From positions 157,709-221,708 of the forward strand of contig VCJN01002586.1 in the NCBI GenBank assembly GCA_006384855.1: a stretch of DNA of 64,000 nt. The letters are read 5' to 3'. Positions 34,425 through 46,499 of the stretch are shown piece after piece. The notes under the pieces are model-generated. The model was not told the origin of the DNA, did not search any database, and saw only the letters and a list, made by a program, of their open reading frames with translations. Positions within the stretch are counted from its first letter, which is position 1; every line of letters starts with the position of its first letter. The DNA is from Tetraselmis striata. Its lineage: Eukaryota; Chlorophyta; Chlorodendrophyceae; Chlorodendrales; Chlorodendraceae. The position numbers and the translations under genes were made by a program.

Positions 34425-35829
34425 CAGTGCCGCTGCCGCCGCTCGGCTCACCTCGGCCACTCGATTTTTGCAAGCCCTGATGCCCCAGAAGTACCGAACT
34501 GCATGATGGAGCCCGTTCTCCATTGCTAGCGCGCCGCAATCCTTTTTGACCCCATTCTTCAGTTTTCAGCCTTGCATTCGGCTATTGTATCCCTCGGCTG
34601 GAACCACCAGGCTGCAAGGTATCACTTCTATTCCACCCAAATTTACTGCAGGTGCGGGTGCCATCCACTTCTGTCTTTGAGGAGCAGAAGTTGTAGCCAC
34701 ACGAAGCTCGGTCACAGACCTGAGGCTCTTGTATATACACGTATCCATGACGAAAGCAAAGGACACTTCATAGCATCGCAACGCGGCTTATCATAGAAGT
34801 TTGTGGGCACTGGGGCTTGGGCCTGGCGATACTATTGAGGCTGTATGCGCGCTTCACATTGCCAGCTGCGTGCCATCAATTATTCGCCATCCACAGCCCC
34901 CAGCTACTGTCCGCGGGGCGTCAGCGGGACCGCGATGAAGCGTATGGACCGCACACACGCGTCTGCCAAGACTGTTTTTCGAGGTGGTCAGGGGGGGGGG
35001 GGGGGGAGGTCATCCCCGGAAGTATGTCTGTGTGCATCATTACCAGCGGCTGCATAATACCTGCAAGACCAGGTATTGTGTGAGCGAACGCATGGCACTG
35101 CAGCTGCATGAGCGAAACTCCACGGTTTGAACGCATCACACACATGCAACAGTGCTCGTGGACACCCCGCAGAAGCAGTAGAGAAGCGATATTCAGTAGA
35201 TTGCTGAAGACTTCAAATTGTTGGCATGCAAAGCGGCAATGAATTAGTGACTGCTGGCGCGGGCCCTATGCGGGCGCCTAGTGACCTTGCGAATAACAAT
35301 AGAGCAAAATAATGTATTGTATGCAATAGTAAAGCAAAGCAATATGACAGGTGACAAGTGGGAAAGTGCTGCACAGCATGACCCTGTGACATGCGGTCAG
35401 AGTGGAAGACGGCTGAGTGCGTTCAAGTGCGACCAGCTGCCATCAATGCAACATATATCGCAAAGATTCTGTGAATCAGAGGCAATGATATGTGACTAAT
35501 GTCAAAGTTATGCTAGTTGGATGTCTCCATGACCTAGCGGGCACTCTCTCTTGAAGTGAGGGCACTTTGATATCCAGGTTGCTACGGTTCTGCTCATCAG
35601 ACTAGCTGGGCGCTGATTCAGTGCGCTTCAGTGTTTTGCAGTGAGCTGGAGTCGGACATACGGTTGCCTGTAATGAACAGAACAGGCCACAGTCATCGGG
35701 GTGTCATGCTGCACCGTTGTGTTCGAGGTCTCATCTTGATAGAGGCTGGGGTGCAGCGCCTTCAGATAGGCCGCGCGACGTTGCAGGCCCACCCCAGGAT
35801 GTCTACGCCCGAGCCGCCACCCTGAGGGC
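34425..35829. other. Intergenic, no gene seen
   Basis: 3' flank of the membrane-protein gene. A G-run lies at about 34,991-35,006. No recognisable coding sequence. Confidence 0.4.
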
Positions 35830-36270
35830 AAACAGGGCGACGCCATCCACCTTGCCAATGTCTTCCGCCAAGAGGTCGTCCAGGTGCCCGTCCTATCACA
35901 TCCCGCAGTTTGCGTTGACATCTCGTAGGCGCCACCCTTTGTCTCTTTGAAGTGGTAGAGGTAGCTGTGACACATATGTCGACATCGCAGTAGTGGGGGC
36001 CGAAGAACTCGCACTGAAAGGAAAGGAATCCCGAAAAGCGGAACCCACTCGCCCCAAACCATCGTCATATATCCCCAGGAAGGTTTCTTTATAGAATTAG
36101 GGCCGGCTTTTTCGTGAGTTCGCAGGCAGCTACACGCAGGCCGGCCAGATTGACAGCGAGGTTCATTCTCGCCAGGTACTGCTGCGAGAAAATGCGAGAT
36201 ATGATGTGGCGGAGCTTGCAGTCCTTCGGACGAGGACCGCCGATCTTGGCATCGGTGTTGCGTTGGGACG
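35830..36270 (-). pseudogene. Unidentified coding remnant
   Basis: In shifting minus-strand frames there are protein-like stretches: KIGGPRPKDCKLRHIISRIF followed by QQYLARMNLAVNLAGLRVAA (about 36,120-36,260), FQCEFFGPHYCDVD (about 35,975-36,015) and GHLDDLLAEDIGKVDGVALF (about 35,830-35,890). They are separated by stops or unrecognised introns. The family is not recognised. The 250-codon ORF overlapping this region in another frame looks like a shadow. Confidence 0.3.
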
Positions 36271-38310
36271 CCTGCTAAAATACTTTGCTTTCCGTAATTG
36301 ATTATTTTGCCGCACACATCAGCTGCATGGGCGTGGGCAGCACACGCCCGCGCCATTCTCGAAGCCACCAAGTAACGCACCGCGACTGACCTATTAGTCC
36401 CAAAGAGGTATTTTATGGGGCGGGGAACGAGACACTAGCAACTAATGAGTAGGTCGGCGGCTAGATAGTTTGCCATGGGGATTTTGAGAAAGTGTCGGGA
36501 GGGGCGGACGTGCCGACAGCGCCGCGATACGCGAGAGATTGCAAATTTTGGCCCGCGAATGCGTACTTGCGTAGTACGCTCCGATGGATCTAACGAAGTC
36601 TTCATCTCCGTTCAGCGCGGTCCCCTTTCACGTCATCACGACTTGGATTTTGTGTCGAAATCATGGGCAATTCGATGTCGGCAGTGATGACGGTGCTTCC
36701 AAGCGACTGTGTATCCAATACTGTAATTACAGTTTGTAGTTGATGCGTGTTACGGCGCAAAGCACAGTGCATGGAAGCGCGGCCCAGGTTGCAAAGAAGG
36801 GAAGACAAGTTACTGCGACAAATCTTGTCTAGAAGGCAGTGAAGGAAGCATGCATTGCCACCGACTCGAATGGTGTCGACAGCACTGACCGCGGACGCGT
36901 TTGTATCCAACCGTCCGGTTTCTTGAAGTGCGTTATTGCCAGGGTATAATGCTGTTGAGCAGCCACTCGGTTGTGCACATACCTCCGGGACCTCCGCCAC
37001 CATTCGCAACTTTCATGTATATCTTGCTGTAGTGCTTCACGGCGAGTCAGTGGTGAGGCGAGTCGATCTCCGCATAATATCATCATCGACGATATATAGT
37101 CGTCCGCCCCCTAAAACTGCACTCGTCATCATCGTCATCGCCTCTAGCTAGTGTGCAGTCTCCCACAAAAGTCTTCCCAGGTTTCTCAGGCATCAATTAT
37201 ATACCGGCATGTTATATCAACTCTCACCTTCGTTTCTGGCCCCGCCCTTCCGTGTGCGATGCGCAAACAGAACACTCCTCAAACGAAAAGTTTTTACCAG
37301 CATCCATTCGAGGCAACAGTACCAAGTGTCGGGGCTGCATCCCTACGTATTGCACACGCGCCACTGCCCAACAATCGATAGACAAGAGCTACGTGCATCA
37401 TCAACAGCTCGCGAAAGTATACAGCTGATATCAATATTGGTGATATGTCTGATATCATAAGCTGAATTTGATGCATTTCGCAGTCGCTTGAGCACAGACG
37501 CGCTGCGATACACTTGGTCAATATTAACACTTCGTTTCAGTCAATGCTGTCAATTCAAATTAAAGCATATTTGTATGAGTGATCAATGCAATACAGCATG
37601 CAGATCTGATTCAAATAACCGCTAATTCGCAAAGGCGCAGAGAGCTGAGAGAGCAGACACTGCTGTGTTTGGTAACAGTTCAGAGGAGGCGCAGAGTGAG
37701 GTTTATCCGGCCTCCAGGAGGCGCCAGCGACAGGCCCTTGGGGGTGCCATGTGGCAGCAGCCGCCTCAGTCCTGCGCCATGGGGGGGGGGGGGAGGGGAC
37801 TATAGTCAGACTGCGCCGCCACCCGTACTCCATGCGCCCACAACGCACACAAGTTGCCCGGTATGTTGCTACTATGTCTGTCTGCCAGCGACCCAACACA
37901 CTCAAAGTCACACAATACACAACTATTGTTATGTAGTTGTTATGCCCGTACGTTGCAGATGGATGCACTACCTTGTCCCTGATGTGCTATGGTAAGATGG
38001 TCGCTATTTCCGCCGCAGAATAATTCACATCTCCGGGGAACGGATGCGTCAACTCGCTATACACGGTAACAACCCGTGCGAAGACTTCTAAAATAAGTAC
38101 CCGCATGTTTGGAAGGTGAATATACGTGTACAGGTACAGTAGGTATATTCCCCTTCCATATTCCCTTTTTCGAATCTTGGTATAGTTGTTCAGCAAGAGA
38201 CTATATATGGGCAGTCCCTTGCAGTTGTGAGCAGCAGAAGTTGTATCAAATAACCAGCCATGTAAGCCAATTGCTTAATGCACTTGTTTAGGAAGTTGTT
38301 CAATGTCTTT
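36271..38310. other. Intergenic desert, no gene seen
   Basis: Two kilobases of AT-richer DNA with only short ORFs and no recognised terminal repeats. Confidence 0.4.
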
Positions 38311-40141
38311 TCAGTAGCAGGAAGCAGCTGGCATGATCCTGCTGATGGCGATTAGAAGATGCCGCGATGCAGCCCCCTGAACGGGCTGCACAGGGGGTGT
38401 TTGGGTGCGCCTACCGTGTGGCATCAGGCGCGCTGGCCCGCCAAACAGCAGGGCGTCCCCGGACAGGAGGTGCACACTGCGGGTGATGGCCGCCTCTGAG
38501 CTCGCCTCTCCGCTCTCCGGCGGCGGCTGAAACTCAAACACCGCCGAGCTGCCCAGCGACAGCGACACCACTGGCGCGCCGCTGCGGATGGCCTCCTCGC
38601 CCTCGTCGCAGTCGCGGTGCATGCCCAGCCGCCCCTGCCAGCATGAGACGCCCGGGTCACGACTTCATGACACAAACAACACCCTGGGCTGGCCGTCTCA
38701 TCCGCTTGTCTCGGCCGGGACGCCTCAACCAGCCATTTTCGGGGTGCAGATGTTGTTCAGGTTTGCCGCAACAAATGTTGGGCGTCTTGCAAGCCATGCG
38801 ATGGGATTGCCGAGGTGGTGGCAGTCCGAGCACATACCAATACCGAGTCGGGGTATAGCCATGCTCTCTAGTATTGTACTTAATATCCAGTGAGTTCATT
38901 GCCCCTACGGGACTGTGTGCGTAAATGTATGTTGTATTGTGCTTGCCGGCTGAAACAGAACATGAGAACATCAATATATATGTGCACGGTATCAACACGT
39001 ATGCCATTCGCCTACAAGCATAGAGATTGAAAGCGACAAGGAGGGTACAGTGGCATGCAAGTATGCAACAGCCGTATGTATCCGTACTGCCTTCCCTCCC
39101 AAGGTTAGACTCAGAGCATGGCAGAGTGGCCGTCGCAATGTCCAGGGGCGCAGTGCGATGCCGCAGACTTGCCCGGGGGGAAAAGGGGGGCAGACGGAGG
39201 CGGCTGTGTCAGGCACGGCGGTGCATCGCGCAGCTGTACGCCGGCTGCTCTGCGCCGCACTGGTATTCGCGAGTGATGCGGCCCACCTCAGCTGTGTACC
39301 GGTTGGCAATGCAAACGTCGAAGGGCCGGTCGAGCGAGACGTCCCAGCCGCCATCGGACGCCGGTGCGGAGAGCGCGACCGCGCGGGCTGCCAGCTCCTG
39401 CAGCTCCTGCGCGAAGCCCCACCCATGGTAGGTTTGTCATGCGGCATGCGTGGCACAGCCAGATGGCTGCCTGCGCGCCTTGTGGCCCTACCTGCGGGAT
39501 GGGGCCGGCATGACGTCCAAGAGATGGCTCCCGCTCGTACCGCCGGCGCTCTGGGTCCCACAGTGCGCCCAGGCACATCATGTCCAGATGCATGCGGCGC
39601 CCGTCGGAGAATGTTGGCGTTCGCCAGCCCGCCTCTGCGTCCGCTGCCATCTGACCCATATGGAGATGCACTCAGCTCTCGTGTGTCTCCAGGAGGGAGG
39701 AGGTAGACACCGCTTACACTCAAGCGATATTAACATCGCCAAAGACGCAACATCCACAACACAGATGAAGCCCCGCGAGGAAACATGGGTCACCACTGTT
39801 TTCTGGCGAGGTAAGCATGCCCGCACATATGTTGCTGATTGTAGCAGGTGCGCTGTTGTTATAAGGTGGGTGGGTTATTGTGATGATGCCTTTGATGGTT
39901 CTGGCTACTGTACGTTGCCATATGGGCGTCGTCGCTTGCGAGAGATATTCTGGTTCCTTTGTGATTTGGGAAGTGGGTGCGGGTATATGGGGCCCGCAAT
40001 GTCTACCTGAGCGAGGAGCTCCAGCAGGCGCTGCTGCTCCGATAGGCTCAGCAGGCTCTGCACACGGACCACGCCAGGCGCAAGCCGCCGCACCCGCCGC
40101 CGCGGAGCGCTCTGGCCACTGGGCGTCTTGCTGCGCACCAC
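38311..40141 (-). CDS. AlkB-family Fe(II)/2-oxoglutarate dioxygenase
   Basis: AlkB enzymes oxidatively demethylate nucleic acids. Exons on the minus strand: about 40,005-40,141 (APGVVRVQSLLSLSEQQRLL, donor GTAGAC); about 39,495-39,660 (RRMHLDMMCLGALWDPERRR); about 39,283-39,425 (WGFAQELQELAARAVAL... FDVCIANRYTAE); and about 38,413-38,640, with the iron-binding HRD in GMHRDCDEGEEAI, then VVSLSLGSSAVFEF and LLSGDALLFGGPARLMPHG with the distal iron His. The pattern is closest to the ALKBH1-like plant branch and bacterial AlkB. The C-terminal Arg motif (RxNxTxR) that holds 2-oxoglutarate was not found before the stop at 38,311, so a further exon may be missing. The ATG at 40,141 may be internal if the upstream RRM exons belong to the same gene. 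Confidence 0.75.
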
Positions 40142-40281
40142 TCCAGGCTGGTATCCGTTGGCTAGCCTATCAGTGGCAGGGTGCAGGTGTTAATGATGGG
40201 CATTTAGTTTTGGTGTGCGTCTGGGTGGGTTCTTGCGTGGCGTATGGCGTGTCAAATAAACATTATTCATTAAAAAGCAGT

Positions 40282-40321
<40 letters not shown>
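40282..40321 (-). repeat. 40-nt homopolymer tract (poly-C on the minus strand)
   Basis: Uninterrupted run lying between the RRM exons and the first AlkB exon. By analogy with the sense poly-C tracts in other introns here, it suggests that this interval is an intron. Confidence 0.85.
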
Positions 40322-40323
<2 letters not shown>

Positions 40324-40377
40324 AGCTTGCGCATGCCGGCTGGCTCGCAGCAGCTCTGGAGAAGACCCAGCCGGCCT

Positions 40378-40953
40378 CTACTCGGCGGCAGTTTGCTCGC
40401 CACTCCACCAGGGCGCGAGCAGCTGCACGCACCTGACGTCCAGCGCCTTGCCCAGTACGATCGGGGGGTCGGCAGGCGAAGCCAGCGCCGCCGCCGCGCC
40501 CTCGGGCTCCCGGAAGCGAACGTACCCGAAGCCGCGGTTCTTGCGCGCGCTGCGCATCACCACCTGAGCGCTGTCGACCTCGCCATAGCGGCGCAGAGCC
40601 TTCCAGTGGCAGCCCCCACGGCTCAGCCGGAGCTTTGGTTGGGCGCGACGACAAAGATTTGGCTGGGCGCGACGGCAAAGACAATAACGAGGTGGGCGAC
40701 GGGGGAACACACTGATGGTTGAGGCCAGCCGAGTTTCACAGAAGCGCCGTACCTCCCGAAGCAACTCCTCGGTCACATTTTCGTGCGGCAGACCGCCTAG
40801 GAACAGCACGCAGCAAGCATCAGGTTCGCCGGCGTCATGCTGCTTGCCGTCGGGTGCTCGTGGTGGGGAGCAGGCCACCGGCTCAACGACCGCGTAATCG
40901 GCTCCAAGCGGAGCCCTTGACGGTGCGGCGTGCGTAGAAGCGCACTCAGCCAT
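40378..40953 (-). CDS. RRM RNA-binding protein, possibly the 5' part of the AlkB gene
   Basis: Start ATG at 40,953. The first exon ends in VLFLGGLPHENVTEELLREV, containing the RNP2 strand, with donor GTACGG near 40,754. The second exon starts at an AAG acceptor near 40,600 with ALRRYGEVDSAQVV and holds RNP1 as RGFGYVRF, then an alanine-rich helix and the final strand (LGKALDVRCVQLL). Together they make one complete RRM. Read through, the frame stops at 40,378, but a GTGGAG donor near 40,415 would splice it onward into the AlkB exon at 40,141. It could be a separate small RRM protein or the N-terminal domain of an RRM-AlkB protein. Confidence 0.7.
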   Translation of the reverse strand: MAECASTHAAPSRAPLGADYAVVEPVACSPPRAPDGKQHDAGEPDACCVLFLGGLPHENVTEELLREVRRFCETRLASTISVFPRRPPRYCLCRRAQPNLCRRAQPKLRLSRGGCHWKALRRYGEVDSAQVVMRSARKNRGFGYVRFREPEGAAAALASPADPPIVLGKALDVRCVQLLAPWWSGEQTAAE

Positions 40954-41224
40954 CTACACTGAACCGAGCTGCCACTGTGTGGGAGTGCAGCAGCTGCAAC
41001 GCCTCAAATCCCCCACTCGTCGCTCCCGAGATTAGCGACAGCAGAGTAAGCCGATGACGACGAGTTGGGGGAAGAGTGATGGCGAGGTTTAGCGAGGTTT
41101 GGCAAGGCCGGCGGAGGGAGAGCGGGCAGGGGGGGGCGGTTGGCCTGGGCCAGGCCTGGGCTCGGGCGCGCAGCGCGCGAATGTGTGGGTAGTGTGGTTT
41201 CGGAGCGTGCGTGCCGTAACAATG
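40954..41224. other. Upstream region of the RRM gene
   Basis: GC-rich flank with a G-run at 41,130-41,137. No coding sequence is recognised up to the Copia relic. Confidence 0.35.
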
Positions 41225-42420
41225 ATACAGGTACATGCGCTTACATGAGCGATTCAATGATGGCACAAAGCGGGTGCTCAGTTTGAGAAAGTCGTTGTAT
41301 GGCCTCAAGCAATCCCCTCGGAATTGAAACAAGTTGATCAGTGGATGGATGCTACAAAACGAGTGGAAGCAGTGCTATAAATATTCTAAATATTCTTGTC
41401 TGTACTACTAATGCTATCAAGATGGAGTATTTTCTATGTTGGGACTGTACGTGGATGGCATGCCCTTTATTGCGTCGACCTCCGTGGAGTGTGCTACCCA
41501 CGTTAAGCAGCCGATTAGTGAGCGCTTCCAGATCACCGTCACGGATCGGTAATGGCTTGTGGGCATGCACATCGCCATGGACATAGCCAACCGGACTATC
41601 ACACACGACCAGCCGAAGTACATTGGTGGCATTCTGTGTTAGTTTCGGATGGAGGACTGCTACCCCTCTGCACTTCCCATGGACACTGACTACAAATTCA
41701 CCTTCCTTACTCAGCGCCGCCGTCACCAGCACTTGGAGTGGAGGGTCGTGAAACTTACCGGTCACTGATGGGCATCCTCCTGTATGTCGGCTGCAATATC
41801 AAACTTGGCATAAGTGCTGCTCTCAACATTATGGGCCAGGTGCAAAAAACACCATGTCACATGCATTTATTGACTTCTCTGAAGAAGATCCTCCGTGATC
41901 TCAAGGGCACGTAGTCATGGGGACTCACCTTGGGGGGTCACCGGCCAGTCTGCAACTCACATGCTATGCAGATGCTGACCATTCCGGGGATTTGAAATAT
42001 CGCCGCTCCAGGTTTGGCGGCTATCTCTACTTTCTGGGTGATCATGGCGATGTTAGCTGGAAATCCAGACTTCAGCCACTCGTGTCAACCTCTATACCTG
42101 TGAGGCAGAGTATTACTCTCTCAGCTTCGCTCTAGAGGATGCCCTACATCTCCGACAGCTCGTGGGGGAGCTGCTGGATCGGGATACAACCAGCGTGTCA
42201 GCCGAGCCAGTCTATATCCATCAAGACATTCAGAGAACCATCAAGTACTGTCAAAATTCCATCGTCAGTGACAAGACTAAGCACATCGACATCAGATATC
42301 ATTTTGTCAAGGAAAGAATCCTCTGGGGCACAATACATCGGGTACTCGCCCACAACTGAGATGGTTGTAAACATGCTTACAAACCACTTCCCAGGGAGGC
42401 GGTGAACATACAACCGCGCA
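41225..42420 (+). pseudogene. Ty1/Copia reverse transcriptase/RNase H relic
   Basis: The order of motifs fits a Copia pol 3' end: LRKSLYGLKQSPRN (RT), LYVDGMPFIAS (YVDD changed to YVDG), TITHDQPKYIGGIL, then RNase H with CEAEYYSLSFALEDALHLRQ and KTKHIDIRYHFVKERI. Stops and frameshifts occur at about 41,324, 41,550, 41,640 and later. A dead copy, followed by a likely LTR. Confidence 0.85.
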
Positions 42421-42447
42421 AGGGTATGGGCTGGAGCGCTGCAGCAT

Positions 42448-42780
42448 TGAGTCGGGGTGTTGACGACTGAGGTCTCACTGTCAGTGTGTTTGATACTACA
42501 ATGCTACTGCGCTTATCCGCTGCTGATAAGCACGCGCTAGCGCGCGCGCACGAGGACAACATCACGACTATGTGCGTGATGTGCGCTCCCCTAGCTAGTA
42601 TCGCCAATAGTCCTCCAGCTCCGGCTGCTCAGCCCTCATCAGTGAGCGGTTGCTAGCCTTGTGCTCATTTTTTCGGTCTCACCTAGAAGAGCCACCAGCA
42701 CATGTTGCACCACCACTTGTGACTCAGGCAGGAAAGCACAAGGTTGTGCGCTACATGACACTACCGCTTGCTCTTATTCA
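42448..42780 (+). repeat. Probable 3' LTR start of the Copia relic
   Basis: After the pol remnant a purine-rich GAGTCGGGG precedes TGTTGACGACTGAGG at 42,457, the expected polypurine tract and TG start of an LTR. The other end is not determined. Confidence 0.4.
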
Positions 42781-43059
42781 CCATAGCGATCCTTGTTGTG
42801 ACCACGCTAGCGGCATGAGGATGCGATGAACGGGCGGGCGACTGTCGTTGTCCGCGGCTGTCCCCGCGCCCGGCTTACCACCGACTAGTTTGTACAACTC
42901 GCAATGACGCTGGGTTTGTGTAGCATTATTAATACACCGTACTCTTCCGTGTCTCACGACGAGGACATGACAAACCTGATTCGCAACGCGAATGTTTGTC
43001 GACGTCGCTTTATTAAGACGGGTTGTACAAACACTTAGCGGCATTATGTGAAGTTAGGC

Positions 43060-44610
43060 GTGACGCGGGGGCATGACATGCCGGCCATGCTCAATCACGC
43101 TCAACGTACCACCGTGCGCGTCGACGGAGTGGGCGGCATGGTACGAAGTGCAACCGGGAAGATTAGACTCCGTGTACGAGATTCATAAGCCCGGGATGCG
43201 GGTCAACGTAGAGAGTTTGCTAGCATCGGAACACGTCTCCGCGGAGTTGAAAGAGGCGCTGCAGTATGGGTACATACTGTAGTGAACCGGTCGACCGCCA
43301 AAGCTGCGAAAGATGAATTACCGATCTTGCCAGGCACGGCGTTCCTGAAACGCGAATACGCGCTTTTGTTCGCCCTTGTAACACCACACCACCCATCAGA
43401 GGTGCTTGGCTACCACACGACCTCATGGCTTGCCCAAGACTCTTGTGGACTTCGTGCGTGACATATACGGGTTAATGTGCGCCAACACAAGCGAGCGAAG
43501 TGGCGTGTGGGGCGCTCAGGAGGCGGCGGTGTGGGTAGGTCGGGGGAATGTGGGAGGGCATACGCGGCGGCATGGCGACGGCGGCGGCGCGGTACTGTCA
43601 GCATATCTATCGCAGCCCCCCATGCCCGACGACGAGCCAGACCCGCAACAGCCCGCCGTTGCTAGCGGCGGCAAAGCTGCACGTGCAGTGAAGCGAGGCA
43701 GCTTTGGTAGCCGTCGGCGAGTGGAGGAGGCGGAGCAGCGCTTGATAGCGGCGGAAGCTGCGAGTGCTGCTCAACCCCAAAATGCCAGCGAGCCAGCGCC
43801 GGCGGCGAGGACATAGCGGGCAGCCGCGGAGAGCGTCTCGCTTTCGCAGCAACGTTGACATGCTCAACAAGCGTGTTGAGAAGCTGGACAAGAATGCCGA
43901 GTCGCTACTAACAGATCCAGCTTGAGGCGGAGCGGTGCGCTCCCTGACTAAGTAGGTGGATGTAAAAGAGATTCGCGCGGCCGCCGTACGGGCGGAGGCT
44001 GCGCATGCGGAAAAGCTCGCAAAGGCCGTAACTCGACGCGACTCTGCCAAGGCAGCCCCTTCGTTACAAGCTGACGGAGTCAAGATTTTGGCGGTGTGGG
44101 AGAAGTACGACGGCATGTCAGCAGCCAACATGTAGTCAATATGCATGGAGTGCATACCCTGGCGGCCTCAAGGCCAACGGGCGGGCAGCAGCCAACACGT
44201 TGCGGATAGCTACGGAGATGCTTTTCGCAGCCTTCTCGACATTATTATTGCGACAGCAAAGGACATCGCTCTGTACAATCATGAAGTTGCATGGCACTTA
44301 ACCCGATGGATGGAACTGCATGGCAACCGTGACGCGCTGAGCGTTCAGTACGTGCAACACTGTAACAGGGGAGATCAAGGAGGGCTTCCGCAAGGGCAGC
44401 AACCACCACCCCCATCGCCTGCTCAAGTCCGGCAAGGTGACGCTCTCGAGGACTGGCCAAGTCATGACGCGCAACACCGTAATGGCGCACATCCGTGACA
44501 TGCATGGACCGTCAAGCCCATCGTGCGCATCCCCACCTGCCCAATGCGAAGGCATATGCCGTGAAGGCAGAGATGGCAGAGAAAGCGGCGACGAAGCGAA
44601 GGAAGATGTG
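43060..44610 (+). pseudogene. Unidentified decayed coding region, possibly element gag
   Basis: Protein-like segments appear in alternating frames: VYEIHKPGMRVNVESLLASE and SAELKEALQYGYIL (43,170-43,281); NRSTAKAAKDELPILPGTAF and LKREYALLFALVTPHHPSEV (43,284-43,400); RRRVEEAEQRLIAAEAA (43,710-43,765); and AHIRDMHGP near 44,490. Several stops break it. No enzymatic motif is visible. It sits among retroelement relics. Confidence 0.35.
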
Positions 44611-44719
44611 AATGCATTAACTACATGTAGTGAGCGTGCCCCTTCCCCTTCTCGCCCCTACTGGATTTGCCATAGACAACCATGTAACGTGAGCGGCGGG
44701 TGCTTGGCTCACCCCCGCC

Positions 44720-46060
44720 CTCAGCCCCCCCCCTCACCGATGCTGCCCGCCTCGCCTCCCGCCTCCATCGCTGCTTCGCGCTCCGCCCTCATCTGCATGT
44801 AGTACTTCTTCACATCTAGCCCGCAGTTTGTCGCATCCCAGTTGCCAATGCTGTCGTAGCGTTCAGGACTGCGCCAATGTGGGTTCTTGGGCGCTGAATA
44901 ATCGCCTTCGCTAGTGCTGTCTGAGGTACCCGCAAACTCTCGCTCCATGCGCTCTTGCCGCTCCTTAGCGCGCATCTTCCGAGCACGTTCACGCAGCTCA
45001 CGCGCACGCTCTGAGCGCACAGTTCACAACGCCTCCCGTTCCAGTGTGTCTGCCTTACTCTCGCCCGGCAACCCCTCCCACCGGAATACATAGCCATATC
45101 CCTATGTATGGGAAGCGGTGGCGGGATGGGTGCGCTGCAGTCCCAGCCCATCACATAGCGCGGAGCATCGCTGTCACCCATCGGGGGCACAAGGTGCATA
45201 AAATGCGCCTCGCATAGCGCATGCAGCTCACGCCTTCCGTATGCTTTGGGATCATCAAAAAAAGGGGGGAAGGGCCATGCCTTTGGACCACTTGGGTCCA
45301 CAGAGTAGCCAGATGGCAGCTCCAGGTCGGTGTTGTTCTCCTTCGCTACCACCACTCCGGTGTTAAGTACACAGTCCCCTTGCTTGACCACCTTCAGCTT
45401 GTTGCACTGGCCCCGGAATGGCTACACCTTCACTTCTAGGGGACAGAGGGTACAACGTGGACACGACGTCCCCCCCCTGTCGGACATCCTGACCCCACCG
45501 TGCGCTCCTCTGTTCAAGTGCAGCTCCGCGCGTGTCTCAGCATGTGCCTTCTTCGCAGGCTGCCTATAAACGCCGTGCACGTCCTAGAAGACGGCGAACG
45601 ACTCGAGTCCCTCGCGACAGGTGGTCATGTATCGGACCTTTTGCTCCCGCCGCCGGCTGTGACGCGGACCTTGCGTGCCACATACTGTCCGGCCGTGCCT
45701 CGCAGAACGAGACGAGGAGGTCCGCTGGCACGTTGTGAAAGGTCGCCATCGCGGGCTTCAAGCCTCCCTGCATGTGGTGGATTTTCAAGCGGTCGTACGT
45801 CGCCTCGGTCACCGCCGAGCCCAGCGCCTCCTCGCCTAGCACTTTCAGTCCGTCTACTGGGTGGACTTGCCACACTCAGGGCAGAATTTGGAGGCGGCGG
45901 TCGGGTTGGCCGAAACGGCCAAAGGCACCGAGCGCAGTTCTCACGCCGCGCCATATCGTTGGGGCGCTGCGTCGGCGCGACGGGTTTTCAGCCTTCAACT
46001 CCATGTAGCATCAATGGACAATGCGAGAGAACATCGGAGGAACTCAAAAAAATCCGCCAT
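44720..46060 (-). pseudogene. Unidentified coding remnant with zinc-ribbon-like start
   Basis: The minus strand reads MADFFEFLRCSLAL (about 46,060), SKFCPECGKSTQ (about 45,870, half of a zinc ribbon), VTEATYDRLKIHHMQGGLKP, KVRYMTTCREGLESF, CNKLKVVKQGDCVLNTGVVV, then PPFFDDPKAYGRRELHAL, and ends with a coiled basic segment (RELRERARKMRAKERQERME) and YDSIGNWDATNCGLDVKKYY. Stops and frame changes occur at several points. The continuous protein-like character suggests a decayed gene or a transposon ORF. I do not recognise the family. Confidence 0.35.
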
Positions 46061-46499
46061 GGTAACGAACTCAGCTTCCCCGCCCTCCCTCTAGCGCTGC
46101 CGGGTGCGTGTCGGATCGGTGCCGAGATGCCTCCGATTTTGTTTGGAGTGGGTGGGCTGCAGTGAGTGAGCTGGGCAAAAAGGGTGGCATCCGTATCGAA
46201 TGCGGCCGATTGCGCACCCGGTGTTGACCAATGTGAGCACCACCTGCCCGACCACCGCCGGTTAGGTGAGCCTAGGATATCTGGTTCGCGCTCCGGGGGC
46301 CGTGATGCGCAATGGCCGCGCACCGGCGGCGAGCGCGCTATATGTAGCTCGGGGTGGGTGAGGGAGTTTGCTGTGTGAACGCGCCGCGAGCGGCCCTTGT
46401 AAAGGATTCTCGTACAGAAATAGTTCGCGCGCGATATCCCGATACTGGTACGCCGTGGGAAGGGGGCGCTGCGGTGGGGACCGAGGTGGACCGGTAGCA

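Noticed and set aside
35628..36380. 250-codon minus-strand ORF
   Set aside because: Composition is not protein-like along its length; the more convincing protein-like segments lie in the other two frames.
43607..44155. 182-codon minus-strand ORF
   Set aside because: Antisense to plus-strand protein-like segments; no domain seen.
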